Shown here: in pieces, positions 1 through 7,966 of the stretch
Numbering within the stretch: the stretch's first letter is position 1
Layout: each line of letters opens with the position of its first letter
Origin: Nitrospirota bacterium
Lineage (GTDB): Bacteria > Nitrospirota > Thermodesulfovibrionia > Thermodesulfovibrionales > BMS3Bbin05
NCBI GenBank assembly: GCA_020351835.1
Contig: CP070669.1
Location: forward strand, 1,685,468 to 1,726,601
DNA: 41,134 nucleotides
Direction of reading: 5' to 3'
Position numbers and translations under genes: made by a program
Notes under the pieces: generated by a model
Told to the model about the DNA's origin: nothing
The model's input: only the letters and a program-made list of their open reading frames with translations
The model's database searches: none

Positions 1-2642
1 GCTTTAAGGTCCGCAATTCGCTCATCTTCATTCCTCACACCATGCTTATGCATGGAGAAGAACCACCTGATATCCTCTTCCATGAACTCTCCTTCACGAA
101 GAAGTAGTTCACCATCGATCAATGCACCCTCGTCATCTATATGCTCTGCATCAGGTGGAAACGATCCCGGTGTACGACCGCCGATATCAGCGTGATGCCC
201 GCGGGATGCGGTAAAGAATATTATCTCCTTATCATCAGCGAACACCGGACATACCACCGTTATATCGGGGAGGTGCGATCCCCCGCGGAAAGGATTATTT
301 GTCACAAATGCATCTCCCGGCTGCATAATATCACCCTTATCGGCAAGTACTGCCTTAACAGTATCTGACATTGAACCGAGATGTACCGGTATATGAGGGG
401 CATTCGCCACCAGGTTCCCTTCAGAATCAAAGATCGCGCATGAGAAATCGAGGCGTTCCTTCATATTGACCGAGTGAGCAGTGTTCTGCAGTGTATAGCC
501 CATCTCGGTAGAAATTCCCATAAAGAGGTTATTGAACACTTCGAGCAATACAGGATCAGGTTTATCCCCACCCTGGCCGCTCTCTGCTTCCTTCTTGGTT
601 ATCCTCTTCAACATGATAATTCCGTTATCTTTAACTTCACCCTCAAAGTCCGTATCAATAAGCAGGGTACTGTTATCATCTACGACCAATGCAGGTCCCT
701 TTATCTTTCCTGACGACTTAAGGGCGGTCCTTTCAAAGACCGGAACATCCACATTGCCTGAGCTGAACTGCACCCACTGGTGAGACAAGGGTGACGGGTC
801 GTCAGCTATATTTTCATCCTCCTTATAAGGGGAGAAGAACTCATCCGCACTGCTAACCTCGATCCTGGCATTAACGAGCTCAAGTTCCTTATCCTCTGAA
901 AAGAAGCCGAAGATCTTCTTATGCCTCTCGCCGAACGCTTTGACCGTTTTCTCATACCCTCCATCATCGTACTGGACCGTTATATATGTATTTGCGCCCT
1001 TAACTCGCAGGTCTATTTTCCTGTCGGTTTTGACCCTTTCATCACCGACCTCGGCAAGGTCTTTCATCATATCGCTGAATATCCCTTCAAGGTCCTTGTA
1101 TACCGACCCGTCATATTCGATCATAAGGGTCCTTGAGTTCATAGCTGAACTATTGGCCATACCAATACCGTAAGCCGACATAAGACTACCGAGAGGATGA
1201 AAGACAATGGTATCGATATCAAGGAGAGATGCAACACCGCACGCATGCTGTCCACCCGCACCGCCAAAACATACCAGAGCGTGCTCTCTTATGTCGAAAC
1301 CTTTTGATACAGATATCTCCTTGATCGCCATGGCCATCATCTCATCCGCGATACGTATGAAACCCATAGCTACGTCCTGAGGCATAAGCTTTTTATCAGT
1401 CCCCCTGTTAAGTTCCTCCGTGAAGGCACCGAAAAGCTCCTTAGATGCATCAATATTAATAGGGCCTTTTCTGTCCTCACCGAACGTCTTGGGGAACCGG
1501 TCTGCGACCAATCGGCCGGTGATCGCATTGGCATCTGTAATAGTCAGAGGTCCTCCAAGGCCGTAACATGCCGGTCCGGGTAGTGCCCCGGCTGACTCGG
1601 GCCCGACCCTCAACTTCTTTCCGTCGAACCATAGTACAGAGCCCCCGCCGGAGGCTATCGTATTTATGTTCATCATCTCAGTCTGTATCTCAACTCCGCC
1701 AATGACCTTCTCATACACCTTTTCGTAACCCTCTTCGAATCGAGAGACATCCGTTGATGTCCCCCCCATGTCAAATCCGATCACACCCTTTATCCCGAGT
1801 TCAGCAGCTATCTTTGCAACTGCTACTACCCCACCGGCAGGACCGGAGAGTATTGCATCCTTTCCTCTGAAATAATAAGGATCGGACAGTCCTCCCGAAC
1901 TCTGCATGAACTCTACAGGTACATCCCCCGTTTCGGCTTCAAGGTGTTCCCTGTACCTGTCAATTACCGAGCTCAGATATGCATCGACCACTGTGCTCTG
2001 CCCTCTTCCGACTATCTTTATTAGTCCGCTTGTACGGTGTGACAGTACAATATCCTCAAGACCCTCCTCCCTGATTATCTTCTCGCACAGTATCTCATGA
2101 GCCGGGTTCTTCCATGAGTTCATAAGGACAACTGCAACCGTATCAACTCCAGTAAGCCTTACAAATCTGATCGATTTTCTCAGCTTTTCAGTGTCAAGGT
2201 TCTTTACGACCTTCCCTGAGCTGTCTATCCTCTCTGACACCTCGTTAACGATCGTATATAACAGCGAAGGCTTTTCAATATTAAGGCTGAAGATATCCGG
2301 CCTGCACTGGTCGCCTATTTCAAGAACATCAGAAAATCCCTCAGTGATAAAAAGGGCCACCCTGCCGCCCTTCCTCTCCAGAAGAGAATTGGTCGCTATA
2401 GTAGTGCCTATCCTGACAGCCTCAATGTTCTTTTCAGATAGCGTCTGGTCCGGAGGGACTTTGAGTATCCTTTTTATCCCCTCTATAGATGCGTTCCTGT
2501 ATTCCGGAGATCTTGAAAGTAGCTTCTGAATATGGTATTTGCCGTCAGGATCTATACCTATTACATCCGTGAAGGTACCCCCCCTGTCAACTGCAAACCT
2601 CCATTTAGCCTTAGCCTCTTTTCCCTTTATCCTTAATCGCAT
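1..2642 (-). CDS. 5-oxoprolinase/hydantoinase, fused HyuA-HyuB, C-terminus cut by window edge
   Basis: The reverse strand is open from an ATG at 2642 to base 1 (about 880 codons, no stop). Residues 15-26 contain the ATP-binding motif DRGGTFTDV, followed by RIGTTIATNSLLE near residue 80 and EGFSDVLEIGDQ near 110, the hallmarks of a HyuA-type (actin-like ATPase) N-terminus. From about residue 690 the reading changes to HyuB: NNLFMGISTEMGYTLQNTAHS, then NAPHIPVHLGSM, then NNPFRGGSHLPDITVV. The two halves are one polypeptide, as in eukaryotic-type 5-oxoprolinase (about 1,200-1,290 aa), so about 300-400 residues are missing to the left. The family cleaves 5-oxoproline or hydantoins with ATP in the cytoplasm; the substrate cannot be read from sequence. 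AGGA lies 5 nt before the ATG. It is last in the window's leftmost minus-strand group. Confidence 0.93.
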   Translation of the reverse strand, partial: MRLRIKGKEAKAKWRFAVDRGGTFTDVIGIDPDGKYHIQKLLSRSPEYRNASIEGIKRILKVPPDQTLSEKNIEAVRIGTTIATNSLLERKGGRVALFITEGFSDVLEIGDQCRPDIFSLNIEKPSLLYTIVNEVSERIDSSGKVVKNLDTEKLRKSIRFVRLTGVDTVAVVLMNSWKNPAHEILCEKIIREEGLEDIVLSHRTSGLIKIVGRGQSTVVDAYLSSVIDRYREHLEAETGDVPVEFMQSSGGLSDPYYFRGKDAILSGPAGGVVAVAKIAAELGIKGVIGFDMGGTSTDVSRFEEGYEKVYEKVIGGVEIQTEMMNINTIASGGGSVLWFDGKKLRVGPESAGALPGPACYGLGGPLTITDANAITGRLVADRFPKTFGEDRKGPINIDASKELFGAFTEELNRGTDKKLMPQDVAMGFIRIADEMMAMAIKEISVSKGFDIREHALVCFGGAGGQHACGVASLLDIDTIVFHPLGSLMSAYGIGMANSSAMNSRTLMIEYDGSVYKDLEGIFSDMMKDLAEVGDERVKTDRKIDLRVKGANTYITVQYDDGGYEKTVKAFGERHKKIFGFFSEDKELELVNARIEVSSADEFFSPYKEDENIADDPSPLSHQWVQFSSGNVDVPVFERTALKSSGKIKGPALVVDDNSTLLIDTDFEGEVKDNGIIMLKRITKKEAESGQGGDKPDPVLLEVFNNLFMGISTEMGYTLQNTAHSVNMKERLDFSCAIFDSEGNLVANAPHIPVHLGSMSDTVKAVLADKGDIMQPGDAFVTNNPFRGGSHLPDITVVCPVFADDKEIIFFTASRGHHADIGGRTPGSFPPDAEHIDDEGALIDGELLLREGEFMEEDIRWFFSMHKHGVRNEDERIADLK

Positions 2643-2733
2643 ATTATTCCTATCAGCTTATCATAAAATCCATGAATTCTAACAGGTTACGCCTGATGTC
2701 AATACTTGACAGCTCTTAAATCAGCTTCCGGGA

Positions 2734-3522
2734 TCAGCGATCATCCTTTTTGACGGGACTATCGCTGTTCTCGACACTAACGAGTTCAGCTGATATTGAA
2801 CCTATAGACACCTTTGTCTTGAGCTTAACGGGTATCCGTTTCTCATCATCTGTCAACCATGTATAGATAGCGCCTTCCCTCGAAAATATTCCCTCGGACT
2901 GCAAAATAGGTGAAATGAGGATAGTATCGAACTCACCGGCCGGTACGACGATCTTCTCTTTCTTTATTACTTTGACCTCAAGCTCATATAAAAGCTCGCT
3001 GTCAAACAGCGTTATATATGATGATTCACCTATCACAAGGTCCGCCTTTCTCATCATGAAAAAAGCGGAAAGAGGATCGAACACTTTCGGTGGGACCTCA
3101 TATTCCTTTTTCTCGTCATTCAGGTGATCAATATATGTTGCTTTCAGCTCCTTTCGATCGAAAACAACCTCCCAGTTCCTCTCTCTGGCACCCTCCTCCT
3201 GCTGCAGATGATAGTTGATCGGGAACCAGAAGGGTTCCTTTTCGATCACCGCATCTACCCTGTCGCGGACACGGAAGAGGACAGATACCCATCCGACAGA
3301 CCTTGCAGTAGAAGCTATATGAATAGTGCCGTCCTCTCCGTCACTTATCTCAAGGGACGACTCACCTGCCTTGATCCCGATCCAGCTTAGATCATAGTTA
3401 AGTTTTTCCGGGATATCGAAAGCCAGGGAAGGAGAAAGGAGACAAGAGGTCATCGAGACCGATATGATGACAATTACAATGAAAGCTTTCCAGTGCCCCG
3501 TTATTTCCGCACGAAAATTCAT
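2734..3522 (-). CDS. DUF3108 family exported protein
   Basis: 262 aa. The N-terminus has a short polar start, a hydrophobic segment (about residues 12-28) and a possible signal peptidase site after SPSLA. A cysteine in MTSC could alternatively be a weak lipobox. The rest reads as DUF3108: LNYDLSWIGIKAGESSLEI near the mature N-terminus, a central block with FDPLSAFFMMRK, and a C-terminal KRIPVKLKTKVSIGSISAELV. These proteins are predicted periplasmic or outer-membrane-facing beta-rich proteins of unknown function. A promoter lies 11-39 bp upstream with no Shine-Dalgarno before the ATG, so the transcript would be almost leaderless. The upstream TfoX gene is 111 bp away, which supports a separate transcription start. 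Confidence 0.85.
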   Translation of the reverse strand: MNFRAEITGHWKAFIVIVIISVSMTSCLLSPSLAFDIPEKLNYDLSWIGIKAGESSLEISDGEDGTIHIASTARSVGWVSVLFRVRDRVDAVIEKEPFWFPINYHLQQEEGARERNWEVVFDRKELKATYIDHLNDEKKEYEVPPKVFDPLSAFFMMRKADLVIGESSYITLFDSELLYELEVKVIKKEKIVVPAGEFDTILISPILQSEGIFSREGAIYTWLTDDEKRIPVKLKTKVSIGSISAELVSVENSDSPVKKDDR

Positions 3523-3532
3523 AGATAGATAA

Positions 3533-3561
3533 ATCTTATCACTGAAAGTCCACTATGTCTA
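3533..3561 (-). promoter_or_regulatory. Promoter of the DUF3108 gene, near-leaderless
   Basis: Reverse strand: -35 TAGACA (3561-3556), 17-nt spacer ending in TGA (extended -10), -10 TAAGAT (3538-3533). Transcription would start near 3526 and the ATG is at 3522, leaving about 4 nt of leader. No ribosome binding site is visible. Confidence 0.5.
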
Positions 3562-3633
3562 TGGTAATAGCCATTTAAGGCATGATATGCATAAATAGTA
3601 TCAGTAAAAGACTGATGGTCCATGGTCCGGGGA

Positions 3634-3963
3634 TTATTGGGAAGGTAAGGTCTCTACAAAGCCCTTCGCTTCGAGAAGCCACTCATTAAGCACCTCATCT
3701 TCGGCAAACCCTTCCGGCTCGACCATGACCCAACCTTTCATCGGCCTGCCGGTTACGTCGAAGGGTTTTACATGGTCTGCACGAAGAGCTTCCTCAGCTC
3801 CTTTCTCACCTAATCTCAGGAAAAGAAAGTCTTTATACACTCCGCCTAACATGTTACCCTTCAAAAGGTAACAGATACCCCCGAACATATTCCTTTTTTC
3901 GGTCTTATTCCACTCTTCCACTATTCTACTTACCCGTTCGTCTATTTTTTCGTTATAGGACAT
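3634..3963 (-). CDS. TfoX/Sxy N-terminal domain protein
   Basis: 109 aa, a single TfoX N-terminal domain: RNMFGGICYLLKGNMLGGVYKDFLFLRLG at about residues 24-52 and RPMKGWVMVEPEGF near residues 73-86 are typical. The C-terminal TfoX domain found in full-length Sxy is absent. Full-length relatives co-activate competence genes with CRP; single-domain versions are widespread and their role is unknown, so a competence role here is speculation. Its ATG is 14 bp after the stop of the receiver-PilZ gene, so the two are probably cotranscribed. No DNA-binding motif is visible. Confidence 0.85.
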   Translation of the reverse strand: MSYNEKIDERVSRIVEEWNKTEKRNMFGGICYLLKGNMLGGVYKDFLFLRLGEKGAEEALRADHVKPFDVTGRPMKGWVMVEPEGFAEDEVLNEWLLEAKGFVETLPSQ

Positions 3964-3977
3964 GTTGATAGGATCAG

Positions 3978-4664
3978 TTATAAAACGCTCTTTACGTACT
4001 TATCAATGGCGGTACTGAGCTCTTCTTTGATATCAGTGAACCTTATTCCATATTTACCGGATTTAAAACCCTTATGTTTCTCAGCATTCCGGACCACCAC
4101 TGCCTCCGAAACTATATGAGAATTGTCAGGCAGGTAAAAACCACACTTCATAACATCCCCTTCCTTCAGCTCATTATCACACTGTATCAACATACCCGAG
4201 GAGCTGATATTCTCAGAGTAACAGACGAACGTTCCATTATTGCTATCACTTTTTATCTTTACACCCAGAGGTGCCCTGAAGTTAGCCCTCTTACTTACGT
4301 TAAGCAGTTCATGGGCCTTATCAAGTAGCGCCGAAGGCGAATACGGTGACATTATGAACTCATTGGCATTGCAATCAGGCAATTTATCACCGGAGAGTTT
4401 CATATCTGACGACACTGCAATTATCGAGACCCTGCGCATTTCGGGATCATTCCTTATTAAAGAGCACAACTGCTCAGATGACATACCAGGGGCATCAATA
4501 TCGAACACTATCAGATCTACGTGCTCTTTCATATGTATGCTAATGACCTCGTCCTTCGAGGAGGGAGCATACAAAGCAAGGTCCTCTCTATTGAGAAAGC
4601 TGACCTCGTTCTCTATGAAAGAATATATATCCTTTGTTATCAGTATCTTTTTCATATGTATCAA
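3978..4664 (-). CDS. Degenerate receiver domain + PilZ domain protein
   Basis: 228 aa from a TTG at 4664; an ATG three codons in is the alternative. AAGGA lies about 7 nt before the TTG but 15-16 nt before the ATG, so TTG is favoured. Residues 5-122 form a receiver-like fold with a possible phosphoacceptor D55 (LIVFDID). The acidic pair after strand 1 is not conserved (ILITKD), and the invariant lysine is replaced by serine (S106 in IMSPYSP). Residues 125-228 form a PilZ domain with RxxxR (R126-R130) and NxSxxG (N152-G157), which bind cyclic-di-GMP in this family. It probably responds to c-di-GMP, with a receiver that does not signal by ordinary phosphorylation. No output enzyme is attached, so the partner is unknown. 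Confidence 0.85.
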   Translation of the reverse strand: MIHMKKILITKDIYSFIENEVSFLNREDLALYAPSSKDEVISIHMKEHVDLIVFDIDAPGMSSEQLCSLIRNDPEMRRVSIIAVSSDMKLSGDKLPDCNANEFIMSPYSPSALLDKAHELLNVSKRANFRAPLGVKIKSDSNNGTFVCYSENISSSGMLIQCDNELKEGDVMKCGFYLPDNSHIVSEAVVVRNAEKHKGFKSGKYGIRFTDIKEELSTAIDKYVKSVL

Positions 4665-4726
4665 AGATGGTCCTTACTGATAATTATAGGCTTAAAAGCG
4701 AGAATTTGCGAGTTCACTGATAAGCA

Positions 4727-5629
4727 TCAGAAATCAAAAGATGAACTGATCTCATTTCCATGTGCGTCATATATAACTGATGCAATAAAGTGTCGTCCCG
4801 GCATATATCCGTAAGATAGCTCTCTCCATTCGACGAGAGTGTATCCATCCTTGCTAAAAACAGATGGGAACGGGAACCTGGCAAAGTTAAGAAAGCTTTC
4901 TACATGACGGTTATCCTTTGATAACATTATCATCGGATCAAGGTCTGAATAAACCAGGTCATCATGCTCATAGGTCCTTTGAGTAAAGAGATCGACCATT
5001 CCCGTCCGGATATTATCCTGTTCCGAGATGACATACCACCATCTCAGAAAATCATTAGGCAAAGGTGCAAGGTAGATATGTCTGCTGTTTACCTGCCGCC
5101 TCAGGAAGTTATCGGCCGAGTTCTTGAATATTGCCTTGCTCCCCACATACCCGAATATTAAGATCGCTGCCGTCATAGAAATTACGAACCTTCTCGGTCT
5201 CATGAACCTCATTAGTACTGCAGCTGCTATGAACGTTATGGATATATAAGGATCTATTATGAAGGTAAGGCCCAGCGAGTACTGGTCCCAGTCGAACGGG
5301 GAGAGTATCCTCGTGCCGTACTGATTGGTCAGGTCGAGAAACAAATGGACCGCATAACCAGCAAATGAAACGATAAGGTACGATATGAAACCAGCTCCAT
5401 AGATCACCCTGAAAACGCCGGCGACCAATAGTGTGAAAAAAAACATTGCAAGGATGCCATGAGTAATTCCCCTATGATACCTTAGAAAAGATTCTATACC
5501 CCACAATCTTGTTACATAGTCAATATCCGGTAATAGCGATGAGACGACAAGTACCCAGAAATAGACTTTTCTTCTTGGAGCCAGACCTGACAGTGTGATC
5601 CCGGCAAGGGTATGCGTTACAGGGTCCAT
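4727..5629 (-). CDS. YdjM-like membrane-bound metal-dependent hydrolase
   Basis: 300 aa inner-membrane protein. Family features are MDPVTHTLAG at the N-terminus, LLPDID (D35, D37), HRGITHG (H52, H57) and AVHLFLDLTNQYG (H95, D99). These His/Asp positions lie at membrane edges and are the proposed metal ligands of the YdjM (LexA-regulated/DUF457-like) family. About four or five hydrophobic helices occupy residues 22-175; the C-terminal 130 residues are soluble and carry no recognised domain. The substrate is unknown. The start is ATG. The gene lies 50 bp downstream of the bacteriohemerythrin and 62 bp upstream of the receiver-PilZ gene. Confidence 0.85.
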   Translation of the reverse strand: MDPVTHTLAGITLSGLAPRRKVYFWVLVVSSLLPDIDYVTRLWGIESFLRYHRGITHGILAMFFFTLLVAGVFRVIYGAGFISYLIVSFAGYAVHLFLDLTNQYGTRILSPFDWDQYSLGLTFIIDPYISITFIAAAVLMRFMRPRRFVISMTAAILIFGYVGSKAIFKNSADNFLRRQVNSRHIYLAPLPNDFLRWWYVISEQDNIRTGMVDLFTQRTYEHDDLVYSDLDPMIMLSKDNRHVESFLNFARFPFPSVFSKDGYTLVEWRELSYGYMPGRHFIASVIYDAHGNEISSSFDF

Positions 5630-5679
5630 GGATTAATTATAGCAGGGGGAGAACAGAACTGTGATTATGACCGGATCAG

Positions 5680-6105
5680 CTACCTGTTCTTCCAACGCGC
5701 TATAAGGTATTCCCCCAGAGCTTTATCAAGCTTAGCGATGTGATTCGTTACCCACGAATAAAGCATATGACCGATCTCTGTCTGGAGGCCAAGATATGTA
5801 GGTTTGTTATGGCTGATCACCTTTTCCTTCATCTTCTCTATATCGCTTACGAACTGGTCGTGCTCCTTGATATGTTCCTTGTAATCGGGATACTTGGAGT
5901 TGATCATATAATCCTCTTCAGAGCTGAAATGTACCTGCATGTAATCTTCCAGGAAGATGATGGTGTCCAGGATCTCCTCACGAGCCTTGTCAGGACCCTT
6001 ACCCATGGCATGCATCAGCTCGTTTATCTTGCTGACAAGCTTTTTATGCTGGTTGTCGATCTCATCTATGCCGATCGACAGACTGTCATCCCACTCGATC
6101 TCCAA
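5680..6105 (-). CDS. Bacteriohemerythrin
   Basis: 141 aa single-domain hemerythrin. All seven expected di-iron ligands can be placed: H20, H59, E63, H78, H82, H122 and D127, with spacing matching known bacteriohemerythrins (HxxxE, HxxxH, HxxxxD). It should bind O2 reversibly in the cytoplasm, for delivery, storage or sensing; no sensor or output domain is fused. The start is TTG at 6105, preceded by AGGGGG at 5-nt spacing, and gives the usual EIEWDDSLSIGI N-terminus. An extended -10 promoter lies 34 bp upstream. It is the first gene of the leftmost minus-strand group, divergent from purN. Confidence 0.95.
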   Translation of the reverse strand: MEIEWDDSLSIGIDEIDNQHKKLVSKINELMHAMGKGPDKAREEILDTIIFLEDYMQVHFSSEEDYMINSKYPDYKEHIKEHDQFVSDIEKMKEKVISHNKPTYLGLQTEIGHMLYSWVTNHIAKLDKALGEYLIARWKNR

Positions 6106-6138
6106 TTAAACCCCCTGCATATGATACAACGTAAATCG

Positions 6139-6150
6139 ATTATATCATAA
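6139..6150 (-). promoter_or_regulatory. Extended -10 promoter of the bacteriohemerythrin gene
   Basis: Reverse strand TTATGATATAAT: a perfect extended -10 (TGA + TATAAT, 6147-6139). No good -35 is found at 16-18 bp. The leader would be about 27 nt and includes AGGGGG before the TTG start. The same 12-mer occurs before the GH57 gene. Confidence 0.5.
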
Positions 6151-6203
6151 AATCATTCCGGCTTATAAAATGTTATTTCTAAATGAGGACCTTTCAGTCA
6201 CGC

Positions 6204-6233
6204 TTGCTGCAAGTTCTCCCAATGTTCCATAAT
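6204..6233 (+). promoter_or_regulatory. Possible promoter of purN
   Basis: TTGCTG (6204-6209), 18-nt spacer, CATAAT (6228-6233), then about 33 nt to the purN ATG. The -10 matches 5 of 6 bases and the -35 only 3 or 4, so this is tentative. The 160-bp gap between bacteriohemerythrin and purN otherwise shows nothing. Confidence 0.3.
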
Positions 6234-6266
6234 AACATCCAAATACTTGTAGAACAGGGGGTATTA

Positions 6267-6920
6267 ATGCTGAAAATAGCTGTTCTGGCCTCTGGAAGAG
6301 GTTCCAACTTCCAATCTATAATAGATGCCATCGAAAGCGGTTATATACAGCATGCCGCTGTAGATATGCTCATAACCGACAAGGCGGATGCATTTGCCGT
6401 CGACAGGGCAAAAAAGCACGGAATTGATGCACTTCATCTTGACCCCGGGACGTTCGGATCCATGGACGATTTCTTTATTGAGATCGCTGAGATCCTTAAG
6501 GAAAGAGGGATAGAACTTATAGTTCTGGCAGGTTTCATGAGAATAGTGAAAAAACCACTTATTGATGCTTTCCCGAACAGGATCTTGAACATTCATCCCG
6601 CTATCCTGCCCTCATTTCCAGGTCTTCATGGCCAGGAACAGGCATTTGATTATGGAGTAAAACTGGCCGGCTGCACGGTCCATTTTGTGGATGAGGGAAT
6701 GGATACAGGGCCTGTAATAATACAGGCGGCCGTTCCTGTATATTCGGATGATACCGAAGACAGCATTTCGGAAAGAATTCTCAAGTTCGAGCATCAGATA
6801 TACCCTCATGCTGTAAAACTTTTTGTTGACGGAAGGCTGAAAGTAAGTGGCAGGAAGGTCATCATTAAGGATGAAAAGAAGCATGACACTTTCTTAATGA
6901 ACCCCATTCCGGGGGATTGA
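6267..6920 (+). CDS. purN: Phosphoribosylglycinamide formyltransferase
   Basis: 217 aa. It transfers a formyl group from 10-formyl-THF to GAR, the third step of purine synthesis. IAVLASGRGSNFQSI at the N-terminus is the GAR-binding loop; LNIHPAILPSFPG holds the catalytic Asn and His; GCTVHFVDEGMDTGPVI supplies the active-site Asp. The reading frame extends upstream to an ATG at 6183, but that extension is unlike the family. The ATG at 6267 follows AGGGGG at 6 nt and gives the expected N-terminus, so I chose it. A C-terminal tail of about 20 residues is slightly longer than usual. The TGA stop overlaps the ATG of rsmD by one base, indicating coupling. Confidence 0.95.
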   Translation: MLKIAVLASGRGSNFQSIIDAIESGYIQHAAVDMLITDKADAFAVDRAKKHGIDALHLDPGTFGSMDDFFIEIAEILKERGIELIVLAGFMRIVKKPLIDAFPNRILNIHPAILPSFPGLHGQEQAFDYGVKLAGCTVHFVDEGMDTGPVIIQAAVPVYSDDTEDSISERILKFEHQIYPHAVKLFVDGRLKVSGRKVIIKDEKKHDTFLMNPIPGD

Positions 6921-7471
6921 TGCGCATTATCTCAGGCAGGTCCAAAGGAAGGAAGATACGCCATGACGGGTCCGATGACCTAAGGCCTACCTCCTCAAAG
7001 GTGAGGGAGTCGATCTTTAATATATTGTCCGACAAAATAGAAAATTCACGTTTTCTTGATCTCTTTGCGGGAACAGGCGCAGTAGGTATAGAGGCATTGA
7101 GCAGGGGAGCATCTGAATGCACCTTTGTTGAGAGCAACTCGAGACGGGTAAAAAAGCTTAAAAATGACCTTGAAGCTCTGGGTCTTTCAGGCAGGTCAAA
7201 AGTTGTGCATGAAGACTCCATGGAGTTCATTGTAAGAGCCAAAAAAACCCTTTATGATATTATATTTGCCGACCCACCTTATGACTACAAGGAGCTCGAA
7301 GGTATTTTGGATAATCTGGCCAATATGGATATAATAGACAGTAACGGAATAGTGGTCATAGAGCATTCTTCAAAAAGGAAAATGCAAAATACTTATGGAA
7401 ATATTAAGACCGTCAAGACATATAAATACGGAGATACTTCGATAACAAAGTTCAGGAGATCAAATGGTTAA
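6920..7471 (+). CDS. rsmD: 16S rRNA (guanine966-N2)-methyltransferase
   Basis: 183 aa. Motifs in order: MRIISGRSKGRKI, LRPTSSKVRESIFNIL (substrate side), FLDLFAGTGAVGIEALSRGA (SAM-binding motif I, about residues 46-64) and FADPPY (D118-Y121, motif IV). It methylates G966 of 16S rRNA in the small-subunit head. A TTG one codon upstream is in frame, but the ATG at 6920 overlapping the purN stop is preferred. The 3' end overlaps coaD by 8 bp; the rsmD-coaD order is common across bacteria. Confidence 0.95.
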   Translation: MRIISGRSKGRKIRHDGSDDLRPTSSKVRESIFNILSDKIENSRFLDLFAGTGAVGIEALSRGASECTFVESNSRRVKKLKNDLEALGLSGRSKVVHEDSMEFIVRAKKTLYDIIFADPPYDYKELEGILDNLANMDIIDSNGIVVIEHSSKRKMQNTYGNIKTVKTYKYGDTSITKFRRSNG

Positions 7472-7946
7472 GACAGGTATTTGTGCAGGGACGTTCGATC
7501 CGTTCACAAACGGGCATCTTGATATAGTACAGCGAAGCCTGAGGATATTCGAAAAGGTAGTTATAGCGGTAGCGATAAGACCTAAGAAAGAACCACTGTT
7601 CGATATAGAAAAGAGAAAAGAGCTGATAAGGCAGTCAACTTCGGAGCTTGATAATGTAGTCGTAGAGGCATTTGATGGACTTCTTGTAGATTACGTGCGC
7701 CAGAAAGAGGGTGTTGCCATAGTAAGGGGGCTCAGGGCTGTCTCTGACTTCGAATATGAGATGCAGATGGCGATGATGAACCGGAGGCTGGACAATGTCA
7801 TTGAGACCGTGTTCATGATGCCATCGGACGAATTCTCATTTCTTACCTCGACCATGGTAAAAGAGGTCGCTTCCCTGGGCGGCTCGGTCTGCGGACTTGT
7901 GCCCTTACCTGTTGAAAGGGCACTTAAGGAAGTCTTTTCACCTTAA
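7464..7946 (+). CDS. coaD: Pantetheine-phosphate adenylyltransferase
   Basis: 160 aa, the usual length. It makes dephospho-CoA from ATP and 4'-phosphopantetheine, the penultimate CoA step. GTFDPFTNGHLDIV (residues 9-22) holds the (H/T)xGH nucleotidyltransferase motif; IVRGLRAVSDFEYEMQMAMMN and FLTSTMVKEVASLGG are family blocks. CAGGAG lies 5 nt upstream of the ATG, inside rsmD. It is the last gene of the tight purN-rsmD-coaD group; the transporter gene starts 20 bp later. Confidence 0.97.
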   Translation: MVKTGICAGTFDPFTNGHLDIVQRSLRIFEKVVIAVAIRPKKEPLFDIEKRKELIRQSTSELDNVVVEAFDGLLVDYVRQKEGVAIVRGLRAVSDFEYEMQMAMMNRRLDNVIETVFMMPSDEFSFLTSTMVKEVASLGGSVCGLVPLPVERALKEVFSP

Positions 7947-7966
7947 AAAGAGGCCCTTACCGATCC

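Noticed and set aside
4717-4730. CTGAT/ATCAG hairpin at the stop of the YdjM-like gene
   Set aside because: Five-base stem, no U-tract on either strand.
2915-5161. Plus-strand reading frames opposite the DUF3108, PilZ and YdjM genes
   Set aside because: They are low-complexity shadows of clear minus-strand genes, with no family resemblance.
6183-6266. In-frame 28-codon extension of purN
   Set aside because: It is unlike PurN N-termini, and the ATG at 6267 has AGGGGG at 6 nt and gives the conserved start.
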